Positions 24,064 to 37,436 are shown, counted from the first letter of the stretch. The stretch is 64,000 nt of DNA from Sycobia sp. Sy_11 (GCA_018907035.1 JACCIC010000049.1:1323501-1387500); one strand, 5' to 3'. Numbers and translations: made by a program. Notes: a model not told the origin generated them from the letters alone.

Positions 24064-24539
24064 TTTATGCGAACTTATTGCGCAACAACGGCGAAGATTT
24101 GAAACGTTTCTAAAGTCGTATCGTTCCATTCGTTTTCGAATGGAACTCGCGCTCGGAGGGCGGGAGAACGGGAGAGGCGGGGGGTTCATTGTCGATATGA
24201 ACAATTTTAAAATCGATTTAACGGCTACGTATGTATATAAATGTTGATTTTTATATTAGACGCGTGGGGGCTCAGTCGCCTCCGAGCGTTCCGTAATCTT
24301 GCCGCGCGGTGCCCGCACCTGTGCCGAGCACTCGTATCGAATTCATAAAGAAACAAAAGTATCGCGGGCGCAACGATTGCGATCGGCGATATCTCGAAAA
24401 GTTTCGTCCGGCAGCGTCGGGGCCCCGGCCGCTTTGATCCGCCTTGCCCGAACTCTCGCTCATTCGAGTTCCACGTATTTTCAGCCTGTATTGGATAATT
24501 TATCAACGTTTCCCTGGAAAATAAAAATAAACTGGTACG

Positions 24540-24875
24540 AAAAAAAAGATAGCTTTCGTTATTGATCGGAATCGACGTCTTCTTATAATTAGACGCAATT
24601 TACAATTTAATCGTGTTCAATAAATAAAATTATAGGAAATCAAACGCGATTCTGTAAATTACATCATTTTGTTAGATACGATTCCAGCGACTTTCTTTGA
24701 AATAAGTAAACAGCTTCCCCGATGAAAAAGATGTATAGGGCATTTTGAAAAACAAAAATTAAATTGCAGTACTGTTATGTTAATTATAATAATAGCCAAT
24801 TTACTTGCCCGTAGATTATTGCAGTATTCATTGTTCTTTAGACAATTAATCGTGGTGCTTTTAGTAGAATATATA

Positions 24876-24916
<41 letters not shown>

Positions 24917-26130
24917 TTCGTCAAATAACAATGGCTCGTTACTCATACGTTTTCGTTGTCGCACGTATTGCTGCAATCCATCGTTCTAGGTAAGCGAAAG
25001 AAAAGCGACTTTCTCAAATTTAGAATGAATTATTATTGTATAACATCGTATTCATTTACAAAAGCGAAGTGTAACGTTCGAAATCCTCGTTGTGATATAT
25101 ATTTCGATGTAGTCACACCTAAAATACGTATTTCTTTTATATTAGAATAGCATAAATATCGATATGCCATTGCTAATATTCAAGCTTTTCTCCGAAAATT
25201 CTGCCGGTCCCCATTTTTGTTAACATTTCGATATTAAAAAGTGACCTCAGGTCGATGAGTTCGTACTCGCGTCCCCTCGGCTTAAGCGTATTCCAAGTGG
25301 AAGAAGAGAACGCCGCCAGCCGCGCTCTCGAGGGCGCGCCTATAATTCAAGATGCGCACGACGTGAAAGCCGTTGAGCCAATATTGGCGATTCTCCTTCG
25401 CGCATTTGCGCTCTTACGCTTGTGGAGAAAGTACGCGTCTGAGCGATTTTCTTCAAAATCTACCATTATAAACTCGAGATATAAATTCCTTCCAGATCGT
25501 TCGGGATTTCGAAATAGCAAGCAGCGGCGAAATTAAATAACGTTAGTTTTAGCCAATTTATTTGAGGTTGTTCAATATATATGTAAGTGTTTGACATATT
25601 CTTACAGTGCTTGCAAAAATAAATAATCAGCAAAGTGTTACAGAAAAGACGGAATAGTAATTTCAAGAGAAAAAAAACCTTTTCTTTTGTCAGAGGGGAA
25701 AAATATTTTTATATTTTCACCTATACTCGGACTGCTTAGATTATCGCCAGATCTACGATTACCTAATGTGTATAAAATAATCTGTACAGCGTACAATTGT
25801 CTCGACATTTGCCAAGACACTCGCGTCAATTTACGGAGAACCCTGCAAAGCAAAGTTGCGAATTGTGCCAGTATCTTAAAGTAACAATAATGAAACAGCC
25901 TTGCCAGTGAAATATTTATTTAAGAGGTGCCCAATTTTTCAATAATTTCTATTATAGTTAATTTCAATAATCAATAATCATTTGTATAAGATATTCCACT
26001 CCTCGCGGAAATTACTTAAAATAACACAAAATTTCTTTTTTTTTTAATATTTTTTAATTATTATCGGGATTTTTTCAACATAAATTCTATCTAATAAACA
26101 TTAGTTAGTAAAGGCTAATTCGAATAGATT
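24540..26130. other. mostly AT-rich, one GC patch
   Basis: The patch at 25250-25450 keeps a 93-codon plus frame (25255-25536) with a plausible but unrecognised sequence. The rest is AT-rich and empty. Confidence 0.45.
24880..24914. repeat. (TA)n microsatellite
   Basis: 35 bp of TA. Confidence 0.96.
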
Positions 26131-26137
26131 ATTTGCT

Positions 26138-26138
<1 letters not shown>

Positions 26139-26197
<59 letters not shown>
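26139..26197. repeat. (TA)n microsatellite
   Basis: About 59 bp, with one AATA interruption near its start. Confidence 0.96.
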
Positions 26198-26202
<5 letters not shown>

Positions 26203-26299
26203 GTACGTTGGCGAGATTCAATAGCATAATAATATAATACCAGAAATAAAAATTTTATATATGTAGCGTTTAGTACAGCGTGCCTTATTTCGCGACAAG

Positions 26300-26930
26300 G
26301 ATGGCCTTTCGCCCATCCTCTCTTTCGGCTAGATATCTAGATTTATGGATTCGGACGCTGCGTGTTACGCGCTCCTCTGCTCCTGTCATAACCTCCCCAC
26401 TCTGCCTTTTTCTCGGATCTATATCGATATCTCCGAAGTTATCTATATATAGACTTATACATCCACATAAGCGTCCGAAGCACGCGTGTACGCGCGCGCT
26501 CGCGCAAATCCGATAATACACGCGCGCGCTCGTACGCGGCGATAATTCACGTCGTCCGTCCCCTCGAGCCGCGTCGACGAAGCGTTCGCACGCGAGGAGT
26601 CCGTCTCTATCTATATCCGGGCGTCCGTCAGCCCGACGGCGCGGCGGCAGCGGCGGCGGCGTCAGCACCGGGCGAGTCAATTATAAACACACAGCTGAGA
26701 ACGGATGATGCGTGGATGGAGGGGGGGGTGGTATGATAGGGTAGAGGAGGGGGAAGTTTACGCTCGCGCGGAGGGACGTACCGCGGCTGCTGCCGATGCG
26801 TACGCGCACCGAGGGAGGGAGAGAGAGAGAGAGAGAGCCAGCTGTTTGTCGATAACGTCGTACGCCAGCTTGGAATGCGCCCGATTTTAGCGTAATTAAT
26901 AGGGATCGCCACGGGCGGCCGGCGTAAGCT
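26300..26930. other. CpG-rich island
   Basis: CGCGCG and GGCGGCGGC runs near 26520-26660. A 131-codon minus frame has no recognisable domain. Confidence 0.55.
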
Positions 26931-27009
26931 TTGATCGGCGGACCGTATGAGCTCTCAATCTCCCTTTCTCTTTCTCTCTCACTCTCTCTCTCTCTCCTCT
27001 ATCTCACTG

Positions 27010-28740
27010 TCTTCATCTGTTTTTGTACTCTACATCATGGGCCGTTAGATAATTATTCAAAAATATTTACTTTGTATTATATTCATTACTATTTAAAACA
27101 ATTTATCTCTATTGACCATATTTTTTTTTGTATTTCGATTAACTTGAATAAGATATCATTTTTAAAATAAACTTTCTACGTTTAATTCTCACGAGGAGAG
27201 AGCCGCTTCATCAGAGAACCAATTTTCTCCAAGAGTTGAAAATTAAAAATGGGTATGACATCCTGTCTAAATAATGGCTAATTTTAAAATAATGTTTTAG
27301 GTAGTGATTTATTTAACTAACTATACCCATTCATTTTATTTCATAAATTATAATCATTAAATAAAATATTCAAAACATTATCTTAGTATTTAAATTTATG
27401 TAAAGTACTAAAACTATATTTCATGAAATTTTCTAAAAAGTTCTGAAAAATGAATGAAATTGAAAATAATATTAATTAAAATAAGTTTTATATCACAAAA
27501 CAGAATAAGATCATGACGTTTTAAAGCAAGAAAAATTCTTTTTGAAATGCTAAACATTAATTCATGCGTTATAAGCATTAATCACAGTGTTAAACGTAAA
27601 AAACTGTGTATAAAATAATCAAATGGAATTTTTCGGCGAGATGTCTTTCTCCTTGTCAGTATTATGTCTAATTGTTAATTAACAATCTATTAGATTTTTA
27701 TATCTACTTTAATGTTTTGATCTTTTGTATGCTTTTGTATTTTTTTTACTTGTATATTCATTGTGTTTATATTTTATTTACTGGAATAATTATAGAACTT
27801 TCTTCTTGTATTGAGCTTCTATGGAATTTAACAGTTTTGATTTGGATACAAAGGAATATTTATCTATATATCTATCTCTCTCTGTGGGTTCATTTGCTTT
27901 GAATTAAGTATTCAAATTCTGAATTCAATATAGTTTTCTTTAGGTATATTATTTTGCGCGATAAGTCAATTAATTTTTTTTGTCCCGCCAGCTGATATAA
28001 AGTTTTCCGTAATTTAGTGCCAAATTTTTAAGATTAATTTTTACCTCCTAATATTTTGATAGAAGAAACAATGCTAATCGTTGAATTAGAAGATATGAGT
28101 AATGTAATATAGATTTACATTTGTATTCGACATCATCTTCTTATTTTATTTTATTCATAACTTTTCATTTTGGTATACCACGTATAATTAAGAGATGAAA
28201 TTTTAGAAAAGAAAAGAAATTTAAGTCCACTGTAGATTCGAGATTCTCAATCGATCTTTATCTCGAAGAATTTTACAGAATAGATAGTATATGATCTAGA
28301 ATGCTCCGGTGCTTTTTTTCAGTAGTCTAACCACGGATTTAGTCAGGCCGGAATTATCACTCAACTACTATGAATTTTACTAAAAATTTCTTTCCGAAAA
28401 AAAAAACATTTTTGTTAATTAAAATAATATAATAGAAAAGTAATGTTAAAACAAAATATACAATAAAACTTGGTTCCTTTCACAATGATAATTGCAAAAC
28501 TATCGTTTTATATTTTTTATTCTTGTCATTATTATTTTATTAGCTTACGTTTCAGTGTAAATGTTTAACGAGTTAATTAACTAAATTCATTTTCTCGCAA
28601 TTATACACTACAATATAATTATATAAAGTATAAAGGCAATTCACTTTCTAAAATAATATCTAAATAGAAAGTTTTTTATTACATCTAGTAATACTTTAGA
28701 ATTTTTTTACCTAGTAACCAAATTCGACTATAAATATTTT
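27010..28740. other. AT-rich desert
   Basis: 1.7 kb of very AT-rich unique sequence. The only structure seen is a 16-bp palindrome, ATTGTTAATTAACAAT, at 27671-27686. Confidence 0.6.
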
Positions 28741-29178
28741 TCTCAATTTCAGAATGCCCGGATGGACAAAACTAGCCGTCGTCGCTTTATAAAGAAAGCC
28801 CAAAGCTGATTGGCGCGCGTCTCTTCCTGCCGCGCGGCGTACGTCACGACCCTCTCTTCCGCCAGTCGAATCGACACCGAACGAGTTTTCTCGCTGGCTC
28901 GGACCTCACGTTTTTTATCGTTGATTCTTGTTTTTTTTTTCTTTTTATCCCCAATCGCAACCCCAGCGGCACGCCAGCCGATCGAGCGCGATTTGCCCAA
29001 AAACGAGAGTTCTCGCGTCACGCATCGCCGTGTAATCCGCCTCTGCTAGAGGTCGCGCAACTCGCCCGCAAAAGCGCCGACGCCGGGGCTCGTTATACGG
29101 CGGCTCTGCGCACACGTACACAAACGCGTATATATTACTGATTTCGGAATCCCATTACAGCGCGAGCGTACGCGTATA

Positions 29179-29181
<3 letters not shown>

Positions 29182-29220
<39 letters not shown>
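29182..29220. repeat. (TA)n inside a GC island
   Basis: 39 bp of TA embedded in CpG-rich sequence. Confidence 0.96.
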
Positions 29221-29221
<1 letters not shown>

Positions 29222-29449
29222 GCGTTCGCGCTTCCCGGCGGTGCGACGGCTCGCGATTGCTCTCCGACGATACCGCTTCCCCTCCCCGATCACTGCCCCC
29301 CTCAACATCCACTAACGAAGCCGCGCAGCGCTGGGAGCTCGTCTAATGGGAGATTTTCCGCGACGTATCGCTCTTGCGCTCGCGTCCTACACGACGCCGC
29401 TGTGTCTTTTTGCGTCGAAGATTCTCCGTCTCTCCAGAGTCGCGGGCGC

Positions 29450-29453
<4 letters not shown>

Positions 29454-29488
<35 letters not shown>
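29454..29488. repeat. (TA)n inside a GC island
   Basis: 35 bp of TA between CGCGTGC and TGCGGAC. Confidence 0.96.
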
Positions 29489-29489
<1 letters not shown>

Positions 29490-29889
29490 CTGCGGACACG
29501 AGTTTCTCGCTCTCTCGGATTCTGAGCCCTTTTTTCATCCGTTTTCTCCCTGTTTATACCGCCTCTTTACTCTTCTTTCTCAGCTCCCCGCGGCACGAAC
29601 AGCAAGAGAGAGCGAAAGAGAGGAGGGGAGGGGTAGATGTCGCCACGATGTTCGGCTGATAATTGCGCTTAGTCCTTGTACTTGTTTTTATATATATCTC
29701 TCGTCCTTCTCTCCGCGCGTCCTCGAGAACAGCAGCCGTATAGGCCCGACAGCTTGGAGATATAAAATTATCGGAACGCGTTTGATCGTTCCCAAAGTAT
29801 TATATGCATCTGTGCCGGTCATTATCACGATCGATAAAGAAGAATTGTTTATTCGATGTTTTTTCGTAAGCTTTCATTGCATATAAAAT

Positions 29890-31350
29890 ATAGGACGAAT
29901 TAGATTTATTCTTTGGATTGATCAGTTTTGAAATTTTTTTTTTTTAAATCAAGTGGCGTAAAATTAAATTTATTTTAATATAGATAATGTGACTCTAATA
30001 TATAAATTATTAATCTACCTCCCTACCACTTTCACCTATCTTTCATAATAAAGATATCTCAATTCTGGATAAAAGATATATAACGGTACTGAAAATAATT
30101 TTCCTTTTAGACATTTGACATCCATACAGGCAAGCTATTCGCTTCCAAGTCTGCGATAAGATTTATTTGCTTGATGTCGTCAAAATTAACAATAAATAAA
30201 AACTATGATTTATGGATAACGATCGGAAAGCCTTAAATCAATTTTTCTACAAAGCTCTTCTTCAAAATTATTTAGAAGCCTGAAATATCGTTGATCGTAA
30301 ATTCATATTTGATGCGGGCTATCATCGGCCAGTCATATTGCGCCGATAAAGAAATAATTGATTTATGAAAAAAATACGAGTTACCCTCAAGTAAAGTCTA
30401 AAATCGTAAATGTAGCGTTCAATTTTTAAAAACTGTGCGATAAATGGAAAGGTTGAGGGGGAAGGGAGAAGGAAAATCCATTACTATCGAGTAGAACAAC
30501 GACAATTCCTTTCGGTTTAGGGATCCGGCAACTGATTCAGAGAGCACGCAGTGCTACGCATCGTCGGCGAGCTTTCGAGAGATGATTTTCGAATCGGATT
30601 GAATGCGTGAATGCATGGTATTTAAATATATATACGTTCGTGAAATAGAAAATTTTCACATCCACAGAGAGGTACATTGCGGCTGTCGAACTTACTGCAT
30701 ATGGATTTTCCTTGGCTGTTCATATTTAGATCTAGTAACTGTCCAGAGCGATCGAAAGCGACCAGCCTGACGAATTTTCTAGCACGGCTGCATTTCTGAT
30801 TTATCACATCGGGAATTTTTGGATCGATGACTTAAAAATTCGTCTATCGAAATGTTTCGTTCGATTCATTTCGACTATTCGAATAAATGTGACATGCCCG
30901 AGAGCAAATGGACAGGAAGTTACGAATGCGAACTAGGACTGGACTTCCGTGACGATATATATATATATATATAAGATTCTTTTCAATTCGAAATATATAT
31001 ATATATAAGATTCTTTTCAATTCGAAAAATCCTTAGAACTATATCTATAGATATGGAATATGAAATATTTTTCTTGATGAAATTGTGCCAGTTTTGCTTC
31101 TGCGTCGCTATTCAAATTGTCTAAAATTAGTTTGATACGGGAGTCCAAGTAAGTATTTACAAAACGAAAGTATACCTGGAAAAATCAGATGAGAATGGAT
31201 TTTTTTTAGCGAAATTATTTCTTTCGCTTTTGTATCGCTTAGTCCGTTATATAAAGTACGATAAGAATTAAAAGAATTTGATATTAATTCTATACGCGGA
31301 AATGCGTGCGTTATAAAAGCGAGATTAATCGAATCGAATTTAAATTATAC
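29890..31350. other. AT-rich unique stretch
   Basis: No gene recognised. A 61-codon minus frame (30622-30807) reads plausibly and includes a GTAAGT at 30691-30686, too little to call an exon. Confidence 0.45.
30959..31026 (+). repeat. 34-bp tandem duplication
   Basis: There are two back-to-back copies of a unit made of a short (AT)n run plus AAGATTCTTTTCAATTCGAA. The second copy is 30993-31026. The non-repetitive part is identical in both, so the duplication is recent. Slippage in the (AT)n run is the likely cause. Confidence 0.93.
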
Positions 31351-31357
31351 TCCATAA

Positions 31358-31359
<2 letters not shown>

Positions 31360-31411
<52 letters not shown>
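31360..31411. repeat. (TA)n microsatellite
   Basis: 52 bp of pure TA. Confidence 0.97.
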
Positions 31412-31413
<2 letters not shown>

Positions 31414-32202
31414 TCGAATCATTATAAAAAAGAAATGTCCCCTTTGTTTTACAGTTCGTCTGTTCGTCTGTTTTCCCTGCCGTCGTTCTTACATTCTTAC
31501 AAATCGACCATACGAGCGGAAGCAAATCAGGACTATCCGTACATAAAACTGTGGGACGCGGAGACGCTCGCTGCGACATAAATGCGCCGTAGAAGGGGAA
31601 ATCTAGCCGCTAGAAAAGAATAGCAGGGGGTCGTTAAACTCGGGACGATCGAGGTGTTATTGCGCGCGTCGGGGCGAGATGGCATATCCCGTCTCCCGGG
31701 ACAGGGACGGTTGTTAAATTTTTTCTCTCTCTAGAGGGGCTGCCACTCCCCTCCATTCCCCCGGTGGTTCCGTGCAAAAGGTGAGATTAATCGCGTGATT
31801 TATCGAATTTAAATTATTTGAGTACGGTGACTGATTGAATTATTTTACAGTTAATAAGAAGTGAAAAAAGGGGAAGAAAAGTCATTCGAAATCAGCGACA
31901 TTTCGCAGCAAATACAAACCTAAAAATATATAAATCTACAAAAAATGTCTAGAAACCTATTATACATAACCTAAAAATATATCTTTTCCGTACTTTTAAA
32001 TTGGAATATCACCAAAAACCTAACCTGATGAAGCAATTATGCAAACCAGCTTCAACATTCAGCAAAACAAAAATCTTCAATTAAGTTGATTGTGAAAAAG
32101 TTTAGATGTAAAAACAGTATTAATGTCGGTATTTATTACAAATTTTATAAATGCTCTTGCAATGACTCTTCAATAATTGCTTCCAAAAACTTAATACCTA
32201 AT

Positions 32203-32204
<2 letters not shown>

Positions 32205-32247
<43 letters not shown>
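32205..32247. repeat. (TA)n microsatellite
   Basis: 43 bp of TA followed by GTATGTATG, about 90 bp upstream of the decayed coding fragment. Confidence 0.96.
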
Positions 32248-32259
<12 letters not shown>

Positions 32260-32337
32260 AACAAAAAAACACATTCAATAATGTTACACGATCGGACTCG
32301 GGACTTCTTTTTTTTTTTATTTTAAATGCCGAACTAA

Positions 32338-32577
32338 TTAAAAGCGAGAGCATTACGGAAACTTGTTGAAACATATTTAGACTTGGGCATAATGGCTTCC
32401 CCCCCAGTCTTCGTAGATCTTAAACTTGCGAAAAAGGAAACGCCAACACGAGTAACTGACGTATTCTTTGTAAGAAAAAAAAGAGCTGATGGTTGAAAAT
32501 TAATGAGGGCTAAGTATAGCGAAGTTGTTAAGGAAGGTTTGTTAAAAAGTTCCACATTAACAAGAGGAAATTCTTGA
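32338..32577 (+). pseudogene. unrecognised decayed coding fragment
   Basis: One plus-strand frame stays open, apart from a single TGA at 32494-32496, for about 78 codons and reads like real protein. It contains ALRKLVETYLDLGIMASP, then VFVDLKLAKKE, then TRVTDVFFVRKKRADG. After the TGA, in the same frame, come KLMRAKYSEVVKEGLL and SSTLTRGNS before a TGA at 32575-32577. A TAA precedes it at 32335-32337, and no ATG stands at a sensible start. Residue use is balanced and rich in Lys, Glu, Val and Leu, unlike the repeat-derived frames elsewhere. I do not recognise the family. It may be a remnant of a host gene or of a mobile or viral element. It could still be chance, because the complementary strand is also open here for 73 codons. 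Confidence 0.3.
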
Positions 32578-32579
32578 AG

Positions 32580-33400
32580 TATTTAAGAGTAGTCGAAACA
32601 AAAACTATCCGCGTCCATCTTATTTTATTTATGCGTCGGAAATGCTCAAAAGAGAAAATCTTCAGCTGAAATTCATTAATTACAAAATACAATTTATCAC
32701 TAAAAATTTCCGTACACTATGGTTCTCCAGCTTTTAAAGCAGTTAAGTAAATAAGTATATAATTTCTTAAGCTTCTAACGATGCGCATAACTTACAAGCG
32801 CTAATTAGATTATTCAAAAATTTGTGAGCAATTGTGTGTTTTAAGTCATCAAAATATTTATGATCCTTCTAATTTACACAGAAACTCTGCATTGTTTTGT
32901 GTAATTACTTCATGAAGTAATAAGCTTGCAATGATCAAAAGAATGAATGTCGATTGATAGTTTTTTAATAGGAATGCCAGTAAATTGAATTCTTTAATGT
33001 CTATTAATAGAATACGTATTTAGCACATGTAAATTAATGCCGATGATCTCTAAAAATAGAATATTTTTTAGTGTATATATAATATATCAATTATTAATTC
33101 TATAGATTTTTTAAGTAAAGACTAGGCCTTTCTAAATACTTTATGATTTTTTAGACCTCATTCTATCCTATACATCAGCCCGGGACTTGGGAAAAGTTTT
33201 CTATTCCCGCATCTCCATATATAACTTCGATTGGAACAGATTCCGGCCATTTTTTAGCCTAAATAATCCACTGGCAGCGTATTGGCGCAACGACCAATAC
33301 GCCGTTTCTTTCGCGACTATATAGCTTTCATTAGCGACGCACGGATGCGCACTCTGTACTAGTCGACACACACATACACATATATATTGAATTTATATTC
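32580..33400. other. AT-rich desert
   Basis: Unique AT-rich DNA downstream of the decayed fragment, with no further trace of it. Confidence 0.5.
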
Positions 33401-33653
33401 CATTGAATTTATTCAGCTCGCGTATGGGGCTTGCTTTCGTTTCCCCTCTATCACCCTCAACCTCCTTCTATTGCTTATTTCCATCCGTCCTTTCTATTTT
33501 TCTATCTCTCTCTCTATCTCTCTATTTCTCTTTCTCTCTCTCCATCTTTATCTAACTCTCTCGTTCCCTTTCTATTATTTCTCTCTGTATTCTACTCACG
33601 TGCCTCTGCCTAGGTCGAGGCCGTTGACAGTCCACTACTGTTTTCCCTCTCTT

Positions 33654-33658
<5 letters not shown>

Positions 33659-33689
<31 letters not shown>
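33659..33689. repeat. (CT)n within a pyrimidine-rich block
   Basis: 31 bp of CT near the 3' end of the roughly 280-bp pyrimidine-rich strand at 33441-33720. Confidence 0.96.
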
Positions 33690-33692
<3 letters not shown>

Positions 33693-34283
33693 ACCTCTAC
33701 TTCTCCTTCCCTCTCGATATTACTATGCCCAGATAGCTGGAGAAAGCCAGGGAAGAGGCGAAGCGTAGATTCATTTGCATTATATACAGGGCGTAGATTC
33801 GTTCACATATTTGAGCCTAGCTCGCGCGGACTGTCTTATATATGTATGTAAACGCGCAAACGTCGCCCGGGTTTCGCTTTGAAGTCGTCTAGAATTTTTC
33901 TTGAGCATGGCTTTGTATTTTTCTTTTCTTTTTACAGAACTATGCATGCAAAAATGTGTATAAAGTAGTCATAATGAACAACTTTAATATATATATATAT
34001 ATACCGGGAAAGTTATAATTATTTACATAACGAAAAGTATGTTTCAAATCAAGCAATTTCTTTGTTTCTCTCTTCTTGTTTCTTTTCTAAGAAAATAAAA
34101 AGACAGGGGGAAATTGACATGTATAACAAAAACGGAACGATTTAAAGCGCGTTTTAAAGGAGAAGGAATGGGACCCTACTTGTATTGCGCTAACTTACAT
34201 ATAATATCGATTATATAAAACGTTACATCAGACGAGAAATTAAAATTAATGCGTAATACGATCGTCAGTCGTCGCGGCGTATG

Positions 34284-34286
<3 letters not shown>

Positions 34287-34333
<47 letters not shown>
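34287..34333. repeat. (AT)n microsatellite
   Basis: 47 bp of pure AT. Confidence 0.96.
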
Positions 34334-34335
<2 letters not shown>

Positions 34336-35356
34336 TATTTACACTTATATGTAAAGCATACGATTAGCATGAAATTATTTTCGAGACCCGTGGCACTGCC
34401 GCGCCGCCGCTGGGTACGGGAGCAGGTGCAGCCGCTAAGCAAACTGCGCGAGGCGCAAGCGAGGAGAGTCGAAGCGCATTTGAGCCGGCGCGCCAGGCGC
34501 TCGTCGGCTTTTCGCCTCTCTATGCATTTTCGTACGTATTTTATTTCATGCGCGCAGCGTGTTTCGCGAGAGTATCCGGTGCTGCTGACTACGAATTGGA
34601 TGTCAATTAGAGATTAATTGATCGAATCGTTACGCAGGCACAAAAAAATAATTCATCTGTAATGCGATAATGCTATCAGTCGTTTTGATAATTTTTTATC
34701 CCATTATGTCGATTTTGGGCAACTACCTTGATATCTTTGGAAGTCACAGGATCATAAGTAAAAAATGAATTAATCGGAGAATTTTTCTTGAACCAACATT
34801 TTAATCCAGGGACTAAATTTATTCTCTGGTTGAAACATTCCATTTTTAAACGTCCAAAAGACCTGGATGGCTTTTAAGAATATATTAAAAAAAAATTTTA
34901 CGCCCAAAATCATAAAGTCAGATACATTATAGGAATTTTGGATAGAGCTTCGTTAAGGTTTAGGTATGTACACTGGCATCTGTTTAACAATTCTTATTAA
35001 ATATTTTAGGTTATTATAAATAATTTGTATCATTGATATATTAGCTATTTAGATCTCATGTGCTTTATAACGATAATAACATATCATCTGGTCTATTATA
35101 CTATATATCAACTAAGGAACACCTACATAGAGTCTTTAATTAAAAATAAAATTGATCCTGCTCTGATGTAATGTAATACCTACGGAATTGTCGATGTTTA
35201 AATAAAAATTATATGAACCTTATGGCATTATAGTATGGTTTTACAAATTGTTGTTTGTCCCTTCGTAATTTGTCGTTCAACTATTATCGTTTTTTCGTTT
35301 TCTTACTTTTGTGTCGCTGATTAATTAATATTGATTTAATTTTCATTTCACATTTC

Positions 35357-35360
<4 letters not shown>

Positions 35361-35393
<33 letters not shown>
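35361..35393. repeat. (AT)n microsatellite
   Basis: About 33 bp of AT. Confidence 0.95.
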
Positions 35394-35394
<1 letters not shown>

Positions 35395-36116
35395 CGAGTT
35401 GCGGTCTAGAAATAATTACGGAGTCCGAGAAGCACGCATGTGTGCACGACCATATACGCGATATATTAACGGGGACAGGTAATTCACGAATTGAAATTCC
35501 AAGAATATGTAGATAGACTGAGTTAATACACATACGAAAAACTATATATATCCAACGTTTGAGTATTTTAAATCGAATAGTGTTGCCGGGATTAATTGGC
35601 GAGAGTATGATTTTTCAAACATTTTCTATATATATATGTAGTCTTTACGTTAATGAGGTTATTTTTTGTTCGGCAATTAATTTGACAGCTCGTATATTTT
35701 CGTTTAAGATTGCCATGTAATAGTATACATGGAGTAAATCAAATAACCAAATAATCCAATTCGATAAAAATGGTTAACGAGTCGACGAGAAAATTACTTA
35801 ATTGATAAAGGGAAAGTCGAATTATCTATTTTGTTCCCAATCAATCACTCTCCAATGAGGCTTGCTTAATACTCTAATGCGGGTGGAAAATCCTTTTTCC
35901 AATAATTTTCAACTTTTATATATGAGGATAAATTTTCTGATTATTATGATCCATTGAACAAATTCAATTGGTGGGGTGCTTTGTAAAAGATCCTAAAGCT
36001 TTTATCACATAGATAACATAATCATGATTATTTTTAGTCATCATATTATAACCAATTTTTTTTTACATAATTACTGTATTGTTGATTTTCAATATGTACC
36101 ACTACCATTGGTACAC

Positions 36117-36148
36117 GATATCATGTAATATAAATATTACATGATATC
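36117..36148. other. perfect 14-bp AT-rich hairpin
   Basis: GATATCATGTAATA and its exact complement are separated by TAAA. A smaller GTACCA/TGGTAC inverted repeat lies just upstream at 36096-36114. It sits in the middle of a 2.2-kb AT desert. Confidence 0.88.
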
Positions 36149-37027
36149 TAATCAAACATTATCTACTTATTTTATCGAAATTATAAATGACTGATCATTG
36201 GAAAGCTATGCTTTCGGAGAGATTTCAGAAATTGCAACATAGAAAAAATTGAAAGGTTTCGGTAGCTACGATTTGCTAATCTCTTGAAATTTTAATAACA
36301 AACGATAAATATAGTAAATAGCGATGCATATTATTTACCTTTTTTTTTTGATAATATAAAGTCGATAAATTTGTTTTTAAACGTTTTATATATAATATAT
36401 ATCTTGACGTTTTGCATGATCAGAGAGAAATACTAATTCGTAATAACATTCTGCTTTCTTGTAAGATTAGTGAATATATGCGTTATAGTTCCTTTTTTTT
36501 ATAAAATTATATATAAAGAACGACAATCTAATAACGCACTGGACATCTCGCTAATATAATTACTTTAGCGCTTTCGGCGAGAGCCTCTTGCACTTATACA
36601 GAGCTCAAATTTATCAAACTTTTTTTTTCACGCAAACGAGCTACTTCGCCGTATTGTGAGTAAAGAATGTGATGAATTATCGCGTACCGATCGCTGAAAT
36701 GAGATTATTTACTGTACAGTTCCGAACAGCCCCGGGGCGAAGACGCAGAAACATAAATCTGCAAACTATAAAGAATGGAGCGTACTAAAGGAAATTTTAT
36801 TTATCCGGCAACATCATCGCGCACGCGCGCGCGCTTCTAAATCGAACTCGTATGAAGGAACCATCCTCTTAAACACCTCGCATGATGAAAGGATCCCGCC
36901 TCGCTCCGTCCTGGGGAAAAAAATCGAACAAATTCAAAGGCAGCCAATATAACAGACCTCTCATATACCTCTCTATATAGAATTATACGGAATCATTCTC
37001 GAGAGTGCAAACGAACGACGTAGGAAG

Positions 37028-37066
37028 AACAAGAAGTAGAAGAAGAAGAAGAAGAAGAATAAGAAG
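37028..37066. repeat. (AGA)n microsatellite
   Basis: GAA/AGA units with two interruptions at the start of a GC island. Confidence 0.93.
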
Positions 37067-37408
37067 CGGCGGGAGAAGGAAACCGCAGTCCTTAGCCGCG
37101 GGAGGTCGTGTCCTCCTCTTCCTCATCCTCCTCCCCTTCGCATACCTGGGCGTGCGCGCTCGCGTGCGCCAGCGGCACACTGACTACTCTATGCGCCCCC
37201 GCGAGCGAGCGGAGAATGCGCAATTGCGCCCCCCCGGTCACTCCACCCCCCTGCCATGCCACCGGGCTATTTATGCGAGCCGCGTGCCGTTCCCGAGCCG
37301 TCCGTCCGACCCCTGCGCTCCGATCCTTGTAAACAACAATGGCGGCGCGCTGGACTGACCAACCGCGCGACGGCCAATTCTCTATTATGCGTATATGTAC
37401 ACATATGT

Positions 37409-37436
37409 GCACACACACGCACACACACACGCACAC

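Larger units (their letters stand above)
28780..29780. other. CpG-rich island with embedded (TA)n
   Basis: About 1 kb of CpG-rich DNA interrupted by two (TA)n tracts. Frames on both strands cross the TA tracts and are not credible genes. Confidence 0.6.
34580..36780. other. AT-rich desert
   Basis: 2.2 kb with only short frames. It contains the 14-bp hairpin at 36117-36148 and one (AT)n tract. Confidence 0.6.

Noticed and set aside
37331..37400. ATG in a good context (AACAACAATGGCGGC) in a CpG island
   Set aside because: The frame runs into the (CA)n tract within about 20 codons and has no recognisable protein. The motif may instead be a YY1-like ATGGCGGC site, which I cannot support further.
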